DNA of 64,000 nucleotides from Bordetella petrii (GCF_000067205.1 NC_010170.1:5084001-5148000), one strand, 5' to 3'; shown: positions 35,735 to 44,209, counted from the first letter of the stretch. Notes: generated from the letters alone by a model not told the origin. A program made the numbers and translations.

Positions 35735-36565
35735 ATGCCAGCAACCCGCCCCGCCCCTTTCCCGCAACCCATCGTTTCGCGCCGCAACGCGCTCGCGGCC
35801 CTGGCCGTCACGCCCGGCCAGGCCGCCGATCCGGTCAAGCTGGATGTGCCCTTCGTGCCTACGCCCGAAGACGCCGTCGCCAAGATGCTGGACATGGCTT
35901 ATGTCGGCCCGCAGGACACCGTCATCGACCTGGGATCGGGCGACGGCCGCATCGCCATCGCTGCGGTGCGCGACCGCAAGGCCGCGCGGGCCACCGGCGT
36001 CGACATCGACCCTGAACGCATTGCCGAAGCCCGCGCCAACGCCAAACACGCTGGCGTGCAGGACCGCGTGCGATTCGTGCAGCAGAACCTGTTCGAAACC
36101 GACATCTCGAAAGCCACCGTGCTGACCATGTACCTACTGCCCGATGTGAACCTGAAATTGCGCCCGCGCATTCTCAGCAACCTGGCGCCGGGCACGCGGG
36201 TGGTGTCGCACGCCTTCACCATGGGCGACTGGGACAGCGACCAGTACGAAACCGTAGACGGCCGGTCGCTGTACCTGTGGATCGTGCCCGCCAATGTGGC
36301 CGGCGCCTGGCGAATCGACCATCCGGGCGGCCCGATCACGGTGCAGATGACGCAGCACTTCCAGAAAATCACCGCCACCGCCCGGCGCGCCGATGCGCAA
36401 CTGGGCGTCTCGCAGGTCCTGCTGCGCGGCGACCGCCTGAACCTGGTGCTGGACGACGGCGGCAAGCCGCTGCAGTTCGTGGGCCAGGTGCGCGGCGACA
36501 CCATCGTCGCGCTGGCGGCCGATGGCGCCGAGCAAGGCTGGCAGGCCGCCAGGCAAGCGCCATGA
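35735..36565 (+). CDS. SAM-dependent methyltransferase with exported-looking N-terminus
   Basis: This 276-residue class I methyltransferase has motif I VIDLGSGDGRIAIAA near 63-77 and GVDIDPERI near 88. It has no DPPY-type motif, and the substrate is unknown. The N-terminus (SRRNALAALAVTPGQAADP) looks like a shortened twin-arginine or Sec signal ending in an AxA-like site. The C-terminal ~100 residues form a β-rich extra domain. Start ATG at 35735 follows GGAG at 35724-35727. The next gene, an APC permease, begins in its stop codon (ATGA), so both are cotranslated. Confidence 0.75.
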   Translation: MPATRPAPFPQPIVSRRNALAALAVTPGQAADPVKLDVPFVPTPEDAVAKMLDMAYVGPQDTVIDLGSGDGRIAIAAVRDRKAARATGVDIDPERIAEARANAKHAGVQDRVRFVQQNLFETDISKATVLTMYLLPDVNLKLRPRILSNLAPGTRVVSHAFTMGDWDSDQYETVDGRSLYLWIVPANVAGAWRIDHPGGPITVQMTQHFQKITATARRADAQLGVSQVLLRGDRLNLVLDDGGKPLQFVGQVRGDTIVALAADGAEQGWQAARQAP

Positions 36566-37911
36566 ACACCGCCGCCGAGGCAACCCGGCCCGGCGGCCTG
36601 TCGGTATTGGACGCCGTGGCCGTGCTGGTCGGCGTGGTCATCGGCATTGGTATCTTCGGTTTTCCGCCGCTGGTGGCTCAGCATGCCGGTTCGCCCGCCA
36701 TGTATATCCTGCTATGGCTGGCGGGTGGCGCCATCATGCTGCTGGGGGCGCTGTGCTATGCCGAGCTGGGCTCGGCCTATCCCGACCCGGGCGGCGAATA
36801 CCGCTATCTGGCGTTGGCCTGGGGCGCGCGCACCGGCCTGGTATTTGCCTGGGCGCGCTGCACTGTCATCCAGACCGGCGCCATCGCGGCGGTGGGCTTT
36901 ATCTACGGCGACTATGCCCAGCAATTGCTCGACCTGGGCAGGCATGGCCCGGCGTTGCACGCCGCCATGGCCGTAACGACGCTCACCACCCTGAACATTG
37001 CCGGCACCCGGCCCTCCAAGCGCCTGCAGATCGCGTTCACGGGAATCACCGTGACGGCCCTGGTGGCGGTGGTGGTGGCCGGCATGCTGGCCGGCGACGC
37101 GCCCGCGCAGGCACTGGCCGCCGGCAGCCCGCCCCCGCAAGAAGGCCTGGCCAGCATGCTGGGCCTGGGCATGGTGTACGTGCTGCTGACCTACGGCGGC
37201 TGGAACGAATCGGCCTACCTGTCTGGCGAGCTGCGAGATCCGGCCCGCAACATGAAGCGCGTGCTGCTGATCGGCACGGCCGTGGTCACCGGCGTCTATC
37301 TGTTGGCCAACTTGGCGCTGCTCGACATGTTCGGGCTGCAGGGCCTGCGCCAGGCCAGCGCGGTCGGGGCCGACGTCATGCAGGTGGCCGCAGGGCCGCA
37401 TGCCGCGGTAATGCTCAGCCTGCTGGTGTGCTGCACGGCGCTCAGCACGATCAATGGCACCATCATGACGGGGGCGCGCGTGTACGTGGCTCTTGGCGAA
37501 GACGTGCCGGCCCTGCGTCGCCTGGGCGGCTGGTCGGCGCGCGGGCAGGCGCCAGCGGCTGCGCTGCTGGCGCAGGGCCTGATCACACTGGCGCTGGTGG
37601 GCTTTGGGGCGCTGGCCGACAACGGGGTGCAGGCCATGGTGGCCTATACGGCTCCCGTGTTCTGGTTCTTCATGTTGCTGGTGGCGGCGGCCGTGTGGCG
37701 GCTACGACGCCTGCAGCCCGACCGGCCTCGCCCGTTCAGCGTGCCGCTGTATCCGCTAACGCCGGTGCTATTTGCCCTGAGCTGCGCCGGGCTGGTGTGG
37801 TCCAGCGTGCGCTATGCAGGCGTGGGCGCCCTGCTGGGCATCGGCGTGCTGGCGGCCGGCTTGCCATTCACGCGGATGGCGGGGCGGCGGCTGGCTCAGC
37901 AGGGTGCCTGA
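36562..37911 (+). CDS. APC-family amino acid permease
   Basis: This inner-membrane protein of 449 residues has 12 helices. The first is LDAVAVLVGVVIGIGIFGFPPLVA near 16-39, with the GIGIF unwound segment of APC transporters. CYAELGSAYPDPGGEYRYLA near 67-86 is the conserved loop, and YGGWNESAYLSGELRDPARNM near 212-232 is family-typical. It should import or exchange an amino acid or amine. It is coupled to the methyltransferase gene by a 4-bp overlap. Its 3' end overlaps the convergent unknown gene by 44 bp, and its stop lies inside a palindromic repeat at 37903-37931. Confidence 0.88.
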   Translation: MNTAAEATRPGGLSVLDAVAVLVGVVIGIGIFGFPPLVAQHAGSPAMYILLWLAGGAIMLLGALCYAELGSAYPDPGGEYRYLALAWGARTGLVFAWARCTVIQTGAIAAVGFIYGDYAQQLLDLGRHGPALHAAMAVTTLTTLNIAGTRPSKRLQIAFTGITVTALVAVVVAGMLAGDAPAQALAAGSPPPQEGLASMLGLGMVYVLLTYGGWNESAYLSGELRDPARNMKRVLLIGTAVVTGVYLLANLALLDMFGLQGLRQASAVGADVMQVAAGPHAAVMLSLLVCCTALSTINGTIMTGARVYVALGEDVPALRRLGGWSARGQAPAAALLAQGLITLALVGFGALADNGVQAMVAYTAPVFWFFMLLVAAAVWRLRRLQPDRPRPFSVPLYPLTPVLFALSCAGLVWSSVRYAGVGALLGIGVLAAGLPFTRMAGRRLAQQGA

Positions 37912-38827
37912 CTCCGCAGGTGCCTGACACCGGGTCGACCTGGCCGGGCGCGGACGCTTCGGCTTCTGCCTTTCTCTGCATCAACAGGCTGTGCAGCATC
38001 TCGGTCGACAAACCGTGCAGCACCAGCCGGTAGCCCGCCCGCAGCGTCGACAGCGGCACCAGCGGATGCTTGTTGTTCACCAGGATGAGGTGCTGCGGAG
38101 CGCCGAGGATCTGCGCGGCGTAAATGCCGATGGTTTCGTCAAGCTGCAAGGAATTGGCGGCGCGCCAGAAATCGTTGTCGGTCAACATCAGCTGGTACAG
38201 CGGCGTGAACAACTCGATGGCGCTTTGCAGGTCGAGGAAATTGCGCCTGCGTCGCGGCATGTCGGTCAGTTGCAGGCCGGGGTCGCGCACCATCGAGAAA
38301 TCCACCTGCGCCGGCGCGCGCATTTCTTCGCCGGCTTCGCGCAGCGCGCCGTTCAGGCGGATCACGAAGTTGAACAGGTTCAAGTCGTGCTTGACGAAGA
38401 ATTCGTCTTTCAGGTCGGCAATGCCTTGCGGCTCGAGCGGCGTGGTGGCCACCTGCACCGGCGCATTGCGCGCAATGAACGCCAGTATCTGCGACCCCAG
38501 GTGGAAGTGCCGCAGAATGAGCCAGTTGGCCTCGGGAGACACGAAGTGCTCGAGCCCCCATGCCAGAACGCGGTGCAGCAGTTTCGAATGCGCCCAGCGG
38601 CGCGGCAGGAACGTTTTCACGACCTGGATCAGGATGATGAACGCGCGCGCCAGCGGGCGTAGGAACGGCAGCAAATATTGGCGCGAACCGCAGCTGGAAT
38701 CGGCCAGCCAGGCGGCTTTCACGTCGTCGGGCAGCGGGGTGCTGCGGTCCAGGTACAGCGCCAGCCAGGGGCTCGGGTCGGCGGGATCGTGCTCGCGGGT
38801 CAGGAAGTCGGGCGTGTGGGGTTTCAT
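37868..38827 (-). CDS. Conserved hypothetical protein of the lipid cluster
   Basis: I cannot name the family of this 319-residue protein. It starts with a polar stretch (PSPWLALYLDRSTPLPDDVK), then a hydrophobic segment RPLARAFIILIQVVKTFLPRR near 57-77 that may bind the membrane. A conserved-looking helical region follows (EANWLILRHFHLGSQILAFIARN, NLFNFVIRLNGALREAGEE). Its start overlaps the ketosynthase stop by 4 bp, so it is part of that operon. The last ~25 residues (VSGTCGVRHP and so on) are encoded by a repeat and by DNA antisense to the APC permease, which suggests a modified C-terminus. A partner or carrier role in the same lipid pathway is inference. Confidence 0.7.
   Translation of the reverse strand: MKPHTPDFLTREHDPADPSPWLALYLDRSTPLPDDVKAAWLADSSCGSRQYLLPFLRPLARAFIILIQVVKTFLPRRWAHSKLLHRVLAWGLEHFVSPEANWLILRHFHLGSQILAFIARNAPVQVATTPLEPQGIADLKDEFFVKHDLNLFNFVIRLNGALREAGEEMRAPAQVDFSMVRDPGLQLTDMPRRRRNFLDLQSAIELFTPLYQLMLTDNDFWRAANSLQLDETIGIYAAQILGAPQHLILVNNKHPLVPLSTLRAGYRLVLHGLSTEMLHSLLMQRKAEAEASAPGQVDPVSGTCGVRHPAEPAAAPPSA
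37903..37931. repeat. Palindromic-family repeat at overlapping convergent gene ends
   Basis: On the minus strand this element reads GGTGTCAGGCACC, then TGC, then GGAGTCAGGCACC, the same layout as the other repeats. It covers the stop of the APC permease and codes for part of the C-terminus of the unknown lipid-cluster gene on the other strand. Confidence 0.7.
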
Positions 38828-40755
38828 GCGGGGTCGGCCTCCATCACGTGATGGAATTGCATCAGGTAAAGCGCCGCGGTGCGGCGCGCGGTGTCCACAA
38901 TACGGCGTTCGGCCTGCCCGCGGTCGTCGGCATCCAGGGCCAGTTCCACTGCCATCAGCCAGCGCGCCAGATGGTTTTCATCGTTGTGGCCGTGGTATTC
39001 CAGGAACCGGAACCGGTCGGCCGGCAAATCGAGGCTGGCCTTCAGCAGCGGCAGCAGCGCCGGCACGATGCGCTGGCCGGTGCCCTCGATAATGTAAATG
39101 GCGCCCAGCAGGCCGATCGGGTCGCGCGTGGCGGCCAGCGCATGCAGATAGGCATTGAGCGCTTCGCCGCCGGGATTGCGGCGCAGCGCGTCGATGTCGG
39201 TCTCGGCGCCGCCGGCCTTGCGATAGTCCTGGAACAGGATCTGGAAGTCGTCCTGCTCTTCGCCGGCGTGCACGCCGATCAGCTCGGCCAGCGGCCGGTA
39301 GGCTTCGCCCAGCGACGCGGCGCCCTCGCGCATCCACTTGCTGCCTTCGCGCACCTGCGGAATCCAGTGCGCCATCCAGTTCACGTAGTCGGCCGGGCCG
39401 AAGCGCCGCTCGCGCAGGCGCCGCACCACGGGCGTGCGCCACACGCGCGAGCGGTAGTCGTGCCAGATCGACGCCAGTTCGGTCAACAGCGGCCCCAGGC
39501 CTTGCGGCGCGCTGCCGGGATCATGCGGCGGGGCAATGGCCTCGGCGTCGTCGCTGGCGGCGACGTCCGGCGCGGCGGCGGCCTGTCGCGGCGCGCCGTG
39601 CGCCGAAGCCATCGGCGCATCGGCCGCCTCGGCCTCGAACAGCAGGTAGGCGGTGGTGAAGCGGCCTGATTCCGGCACATAGCAGAACACCTGCTGGCCG
39701 GGCTGCAGCGCATGCGTTTCCAGGAATTCGGCCAACATGATGAGGATCGACGCCGCCCCTGTGTTGCCGCGCCAGGCCAGGTTGCTGAACCAGCGCTCGC
39801 GCGGTATGGACAGGCCGGCCTTGTCCATCAGGCCTTCGACCACCGGAATGAATTTCTCGGATGAGTAATGGCACAGGAAATGATCGACGCGGTCCGGGTC
39901 GACCCAGCCGTCTCGCACCAGGCTGGCGTATTCGTGGATGCCGATGTCGAACAGGTTCGGCAGCAGACGGATGTCCTGGCGCAGCGCCAGCGCGCCGGCC
40001 GCTTCGGCTTCGGCCCACGAGGGATAGTCGAGGTGGCCCTGTCCGCCTTCTGCCGGCAGGCCCAGCTGCATGCACACGGGGTAGTCGCCCGAAAACGCGC
40101 GCTGGTGCACCCACTTCAGGCGCAGCCGCACGCCCGCCGAAACCCCGGGCAACGAGGCGCCGCTGCTGCCCAGCAAAACGGCGCCCGCGCCATCGGACAG
40201 CATCCAGCGCAGGAAATGCGCATCGAAGTCGGCGTCGTAGCCGCGCGCCGCGAAACGCGAGCGCTTGAAGAGCCGCGACGGCATTTCGCTGGCCACGGCC
40301 AGCGCACGGCGGTGCGCCCCCAGTTCAATACCCTGCGCGGCCGCCTGGACGGCCGCCACGCCCGCGGCGCAGATGCCATGCACCGACACCAGCTCCATGG
40401 GCGGGGCTGCCAGTTCGCCCTGGATCATGTTGGCAAAGCCAGGCATCAGGGTGTCGCCGCCCGACGAACCGCTGGCCAGCAGCGACACGTCGGCCAGGCC
40501 GCGCTGTTGCCGGTCGAGGCAGTTACGGATCGCCTGCGCGGCCTGCGCCGCATTGGTCCAGCGGGTGTTGCCGGCCGCGTCGATGGCGTAGTAGCGCTGC
40601 TTGATGCCGTTTTCGGCCAGGATGCGCTGCTTGATGCGGCCCGACATGCGGTTCAGGGGCGCTATGTAGCGGTCCATGTCCTGGTTGGCCACGGGCTCGC
40701 CCGGCATGAAATAACCGGCGCTTTCCAGATAGACGCGATCAAAGGCAACGGGCAT
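38824..40755 (-). CDS. 3-oxoacyl-ACP synthase III fused to haem-oxygenase-like diiron domain
   Basis: This is a two-domain protein of 643 residues. Residues 1-375 form a KAS III (FabH-like) condensing enzyme with the catalytic set Cys129 (VSVHGICAAGV), His296 (DHFLCHYSSEK) and Asn331 (WRGNTGAASI). An Ala/Pro-rich linker spans about 376-420. Residues 421-643 form a helical TenA/haem-oxygenase-like domain with VHAGEEQDDFQILF near 495, YIIEGTG near 554 and EYHGHNDENHLARW near 586, which look like metal-binding positions of the HDO/UndA group. It could make and then oxidise a β-keto or shortened acyl product. It lies between a desaturase and an unknown gene (4-bp overlap). Confidence 0.82.
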   Translation of the reverse strand: MPVAFDRVYLESAGYFMPGEPVANQDMDRYIAPLNRMSGRIKQRILAENGIKQRYYAIDAAGNTRWTNAAQAAQAIRNCLDRQQRGLADVSLLASGSSGGDTLMPGFANMIQGELAAPPMELVSVHGICAAGVAAVQAAAQGIELGAHRRALAVASEMPSRLFKRSRFAARGYDADFDAHFLRWMLSDGAGAVLLGSSGASLPGVSAGVRLRLKWVHQRAFSGDYPVCMQLGLPAEGGQGHLDYPSWAEAEAAGALALRQDIRLLPNLFDIGIHEYASLVRDGWVDPDRVDHFLCHYSSEKFIPVVEGLMDKAGLSIPRERWFSNLAWRGNTGAASILIMLAEFLETHALQPGQQVFCYVPESGRFTTAYLLFEAEAADAPMASAHGAPRQAAAAPDVAASDDAEAIAPPHDPGSAPQGLGPLLTELASIWHDYRSRVWRTPVVRRLRERRFGPADYVNWMAHWIPQVREGSKWMREGAASLGEAYRPLAELIGVHAGEEQDDFQILFQDYRKAGGAETDIDALRRNPGGEALNAYLHALAATRDPIGLLGAIYIIEGTGQRIVPALLPLLKASLDLPADRFRFLEYHGHNDENHLARWLMAVELALDADDRGQAERRIVDTARRTAALYLMQFHHVMEADPA

Positions 40756-40770
40756 GGGAAGAATGGGTTC

Positions 40771-41688
40771 CTATTCTTGGACAATGTGCTCGGTGCGCAT
40801 CAGCGAGCGGCTACGGTAGCGCGGCCAGGCCAGGCCCAGCACGAACACGCGCAGCATGTAGGGCGCCAGGCCGGGTTCGAGCAACGCCGGATCGAGCCGA
40901 TGGCGATACTGCCGGGCATGCAGGCCGGCCAGTTCCGACCAGTGCGCGCGCGCGTGCTCGTGATGGGCCGTGTGCAGGCCAATGTTGAACAGCAGCGGAT
41001 TGACCAGGCCCTCGAAGTTGCGCGCGTAGCTCAGCCGGGCATGCCGCTGCGGGCCGCCGTCGGCGTGCGCGTGCTGCAGGTAGTTGGTGGCCAGCAGCCA
41101 ATGCAGGCCATGCAGCTGCGGCAAAATGACGAACAGCAGCGCCTTGCCCGGGTTGACCGCCAGCAGGCCGCCCCACAGGCCCAGCCAGGCGGCGTACTGG
41201 CACAGGCAGTAGCGCCACGCGCCTGGCCAATGGCGGCGCAGTCGCCCCAGCCAGCGCCAGAACAGGGGATACAGCGTCCAGGCCGCCTGGAACGGATGCA
41301 GCAGATAGCCGGCCAGGTGATTGGTGTCGCCGCCGTAGCGATAGGTGCGCGCCAGGTCGCGGGCGCCATGCTTGTAGCGATGATGGTTGCCCGCATGCGC
41401 GGGAAAGAACACGAACGTGGGGTGGCCCTGCAGCACGGTCAGCGCCATGTCGGTGGCGCGGTTGAGCGTGCGGCCATGCCACATGCGCAGGTGTGTATGG
41501 TTGTGGTGCACCACGCCGATGCCCAGCGTCAGGAACAGCATCAGGCCGTACAGCAGCCAATGCAGGCCGTGCACCCACTGCCAGGCGGCCAGCGCGGGCA
41601 GCGCCGCCATGTAGGCCAGGCTTTGCACGTCGCGCCAGTTGCGCAGGCCGCCGGGCCGGCGCGGCGACGGGCTAGGCGCGGCCGCCAA
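40771..41688 (-). CDS. Fatty acid desaturase family membrane enzyme
   Basis: This is a membrane-bound diiron desaturase or hydroxylase (PF00487) of about 305 residues. Three histidine boxes are clear: HHNHTHLRMWH, HAGNHHRYKHG and, near the C-terminus, HTAHHEHARAHW. Hydrophobic segments lie around them (LHWLLYGLMLFLTLGIGVV and others). The start is uncertain: a TTG at 41688 overlaps the upstream gene by 17 bp, a GTG lies at 41628 and an ATG at 41610; no strong Shine-Dalgarno is seen. It sits 15 bp upstream of the ketosynthase fusion gene and would desaturate or hydroxylate an acyl chain for that pathway. Confidence 0.82.
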   Translation of the reverse strand: MAAAPSPSPRRPGGLRNWRDVQSLAYMAALPALAAWQWVHGLHWLLYGLMLFLTLGIGVVHHNHTHLRMWHGRTLNRATDMALTVLQGHPTFVFFPAHAGNHHRYKHGARDLARTYRYGGDTNHLAGYLLHPFQAAWTLYPLFWRWLGRLRRHWPGAWRYCLCQYAAWLGLWGGLLAVNPGKALLFVILPQLHGLHWLLATNYLQHAHADGGPQRHARLSYARNFEGLVNPLLFNIGLHTAHHEHARAHWSELAGLHARQYRHRLDPALLEPGLAPYMLRVFVLGLAWPRYRSRSLMRTEHIVQE

Positions 41689-42448
41689 GCGCGTCTCGCT
41701 GCCGGGCCGCGCCCAGCTGGGGGGCCGCCGCGTCGGCCTGCAGGCGGGTGCGGAACAGGCGGTCCATGAACGTGAACTGGAACCCGTAGTTGCCGCGATA
41801 GCAGGCATGATGCAGATGGTGCCGGCGGCTGGCGGCGAACCAGTGGGCATACGACACGCGCGGAAAGAAGTCGTAGTTGGCGTGGCCCACGCAATTGAAG
41901 AACAGGCTGAACAGCGGCACCGAGAACAACGACCAGAAGCTGAAGTCGTGCAGCATCATGGGTAGCAGAATCACGTTGCCCAGCATCAGGGCCTCGATGG
42001 GGTGGAAGCTGTACGTAGAAAACGGCGTGGTCACCACCGAACGGTGATGCGGCAGGTGAAAGCGGCGCAGCAGGCGGGTGTGCAGCAGCCGGTGATTGAT
42101 CCAGAAATGCACGTCGTTCCACGCCACCAGCGCCAGGATTTCGAGCACGATCTGGCCCGCGCCGGCATCCGGATCGAGGCGGGCCCAGCCCAGCTGCAGC
42201 AGGCCCCACGGGAAGATCATGCCCAGGCCAAAGATCAGCACCGAGATGCCGGATTGCGCCAGTTCGCGCCGCAGCTGGCCGGGCGCGAGCGGACGCGGGT
42301 CGAGCACGGCGCCCACGCCCAGCGCCGGCAGAATGCGGTGCGTCAGCAGCCACGTGGCCGCGCCAAACAACAAGTAGATGCCGCCGAAGAACAGCAGGCC
42401 CACGGCCATGACCTGCCAGGCCGACAGCGAGAGGAATACGTGCGCCAT
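41672..42448 (-). CDS. Sterol desaturase/fatty acid hydroxylase superfamily protein
   Basis: This 258-residue integral membrane diiron protein (PF04116) heads the lipid cluster. Histidine clusters are HFWINHRLLHTRLLRRFHLPHH near 112-133 (seen here as HxxxH and HxxHH), SFHPIEAL near 144 and HHLHHACYRGNYG near 208-220. About four helices lie around them. Such enzymes add hydroxyl groups to, or desaturate, sterols, ceramides, carotenoids or alkyl lipids. With a desaturase, a KAS III and a diiron domain downstream, a modified fatty acyl or alkyl product is likely. A tandem repeat array lies 124 bp upstream of its start. Confidence 0.85.
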   Translation of the reverse strand: MAHVFLSLSAWQVMAVGLLFFGGIYLLFGAATWLLTHRILPALGVGAVLDPRPLAPGQLRRELAQSGISVLIFGLGMIFPWGLLQLGWARLDPDAGAGQIVLEILALVAWNDVHFWINHRLLHTRLLRRFHLPHHRSVVTTPFSTYSFHPIEALMLGNVILLPMMLHDFSFWSLFSVPLFSLFFNCVGHANYDFFPRVSYAHWFAASRRHHLHHACYRGNYGFQFTFMDRLFRTRLQADAAAPQLGAARQRDALGGRA

Positions 42449-42571
42449 GAAAGTCCGTGACCCGCGCCGGGACCGCCCGGGATGGCCGCATCATAAGCAA
42501 TCTGCCCGCCGCGTGCCACGGCGGGATGCCGGATCGCCGGCAGGCGCCCAGGAATTGGCTTCCCCCCTCCC

Positions 42572-43000
42572 CAGGTGCCAGGCTCCGCAAGGTGCCTGAC
42601 ACCGAAGTGTGCAGCGGCTGTCTCAATAGCACGGTGTCTGACACCCCATAGGGAGTCAGACACCCACTGGGGAAACCGCCGCAGAATTCGCACATGTCCG
42701 CCAGGTGTCAGGCTCCGCAAGGTGCCTGGCACCGAAGTGTGCAGCGGCTGCCTCAATAGCACGGTGTCTGACACCCTGAAGGGAGTCAGACACCTACTGG
42801 GGGAAACCGCCGCAGAATTCGCACATATCCGCCTGGTGCCAGGCTCCGCAAGGTGCCTGGCACCGAAGTGCGCAGCGGCTGTCTCAATAGCACGGTGTCT
42901 GACACCCCATAGGGAGTCAGACACCTACTGGAGAAACCGCCGCAGAATTCGCACATATCCGCCAGGTGCCAGGCTCCGCAAGGTGCCTGGCACCGAAGTG
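42572..43000. repeat. Tandem array of ~130-bp double-hairpin repeat units
   Basis: Units start at 42572, 42702, 42833 and 42963: three full copies of 130, 131 and 130 bp and a fourth cut off after 38 bp. Each full unit has two hairpins. One has arms GGTGCCAGGC/GCCTGGCACC around a 10-base loop, with small changes between copies. The other has arms GGTGTCTGAC/GTCAGACACC around 12 bases. They are joined by spacers containing GCAGCGGCTGTCTCAATAGC and CCGCCGCAGAATTCGCACAT. The array fills most of a 574-bp gap between the lipid cluster and the dapA-like gene. It is not CRISPR: the intervening segments are repeated, not unique. Confidence 0.95.
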
Positions 43001-43022
43001 ATTTGCAAACGTCGCCCAGGCG

Positions 43023-43964
43023 TCAAGCGGCCGCCCGGCGTGACAAGGGCGCGGCGCTGGACGAGGCCGATGGCGGGAACTGCCGGTCCAGCTCCGCTAC
43101 CGCCCGCGCCAGCCTTGCGGCGAGGTCCGCGCTGGCGCGCGGCATGGGTGGTCGCAGCACGTCGGGCAGCAACCCCTGCCCGGCCAGCCAGGCCTTCAGC
43201 GGGCCGGGGTTGGGCTCGGCGAACACCAGCCGGATCACCGGCGCCAGGGCATGGAACAGGCGACGCGCCGTATCCAGGTGCTGGGCGCGCACGGCACGGT
43301 CCATCGCCACGAACAGGTCGGGTCGGATGTGGGCGGCCGCGGCGATGATGCCGCTGCCGCCCAGGCACAGGGTGGATAGCGCCTGCAAGTCTTCCCCCGC
43401 CATCACCCGCAGGCCGCCGTCGGCGATCAGCGCCATCGTCTTGTCCAGCGAGCCGCCGCAATCTTTCACGGCGGCGATATTGCCATGCCGGGCCAGGGCC
43501 AGCAGGGTGTCGGTGTCCAGCGCCGTACCGGTGCGATACGGAATGTCGTACAGCACCAGCGGCGCCGGCGCGGCATCGGCCAGGGCGCGAAAATAGGCCA
43601 GCGCCCCCTGCTGGCCAGGCCGCACATAGTACGGCGCCGGCGCCAGCACCCCGGCCAGCGGCCGGGTGCCGAAAGCCGCCAGCCGCTGCAGCACATGGCC
43701 CTGGTGATTGCCCGCCAGGCCCATGACCACCGGCAGCGCGCCGGCCTCGTCCAGCACGGTATCCAGCACCGCCAGTTGTTCGGCGTCGTCCAGCGCGGCC
43801 GCCTCGCCGGTGCTGCCGCACACCACCAGGCCGTCCACCCCGGCGGCGGCGCAATAGCGCACCAGGCGGCGCAACGCGCCGCCGTCAATGCGGGTATCGG
43901 AAAACGGCGTGACCAGCGGCACCCATACGCCCTGGAACACCGCCTCAGTAGAAGAAACAGACAT
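43023..43964 (-). CDS. DapA-family (dihydrodipicolinate synthase/N-acetylneuraminate lyase) protein
   Basis: This TIM-barrel aldolase/lyase of 313 residues has GSTGEAAAL near 51-59, YDIPYRTGTAL near 137-147 with the catalytic Tyr, and AAVKDCGGSLDK near 162 with the Schiff-base Lys. DapA makes 4-hydroxy-tetrahydrodipicolinate for lysine, but many paralogues cleave or dehydrate sugar acids. Here the gene stands alone and has a rather degenerate C-terminus, so a paralogue role is as likely as lysine synthesis. ATG at 43964 follows TGGAG. The upstream leader holds two overlapping hairpins (44063-44105). Confidence 0.82.
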   Translation of the reverse strand: MSVSSTEAVFQGVWVPLVTPFSDTRIDGGALRRLVRYCAAAGVDGLVVCGSTGEAAALDDAEQLAVLDTVLDEAGALPVVMGLAGNHQGHVLQRLAAFGTRPLAGVLAPAPYYVRPGQQGALAYFRALADAAPAPLVLYDIPYRTGTALDTDTLLALARHGNIAAVKDCGGSLDKTMALIADGGLRVMAGEDLQALSTLCLGGSGIIAAAAHIRPDLFVAMDRAVRAQHLDTARRLFHALAPVIRLVFAEPNPGPLKAWLAGQGLLPDVLRPPMPRASADLAARLARAVAELDRQFPPSASSSAAPLSRRAAA

Positions 43965-44062
43965 GACACACTCCACAGGTTGGACCGCTTAGGGGAACCG
44001 TGCAGAAGTGCTGGGGATGCAGGGGAAAAACACGCAGCGCGCCGCGCCGTCGGATTGCCGCC

Positions 44063-44105
44063 GTTCCGTCGCCCATCTGACGGAACAGCCTGCTCCGGTC
44101 AGATG
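44063..44105 (-). promoter_or_regulatory. Mutually exclusive inverted repeats upstream of dapA-like gene
   Basis: GTTCCGTC (44063-44070) pairs with GACGGAAC (44079-44086). CATCTGAC (44074-44081) pairs with GTCAGATG (44098-44105), extended inward by GGA/TCC. The two hairpins share bases and cannot form together, as in an attenuator or a complex operator. They lie 100-140 bp upstream of the dapA-like start. Function is not shown. Confidence 0.4.
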
Positions 44106-44209
44106 AGCTGCTGTTTTTTGGATTTCAGGCCGACGCAACGCGCCCCCGCGCCAGGGGCGCGGGACGAGGCAGCGGAGCAGTGGGCCGTGAACATGGAAAG
44201 AAATATACC

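Noticed and set aside
42572..43000. CRISPR array
   Set aside because: The 130-bp period is too long, the intervening segments are themselves repeated, and no cas gene is near.
42575..43348. Long plus-strand reading frame through the tandem array
   Set aside because: The unit length (130/131 bp) is not a multiple of three, so the frame changes meaning in each copy; the frame then runs antisense through the dapA-like gene. Openness is due to GC bias.
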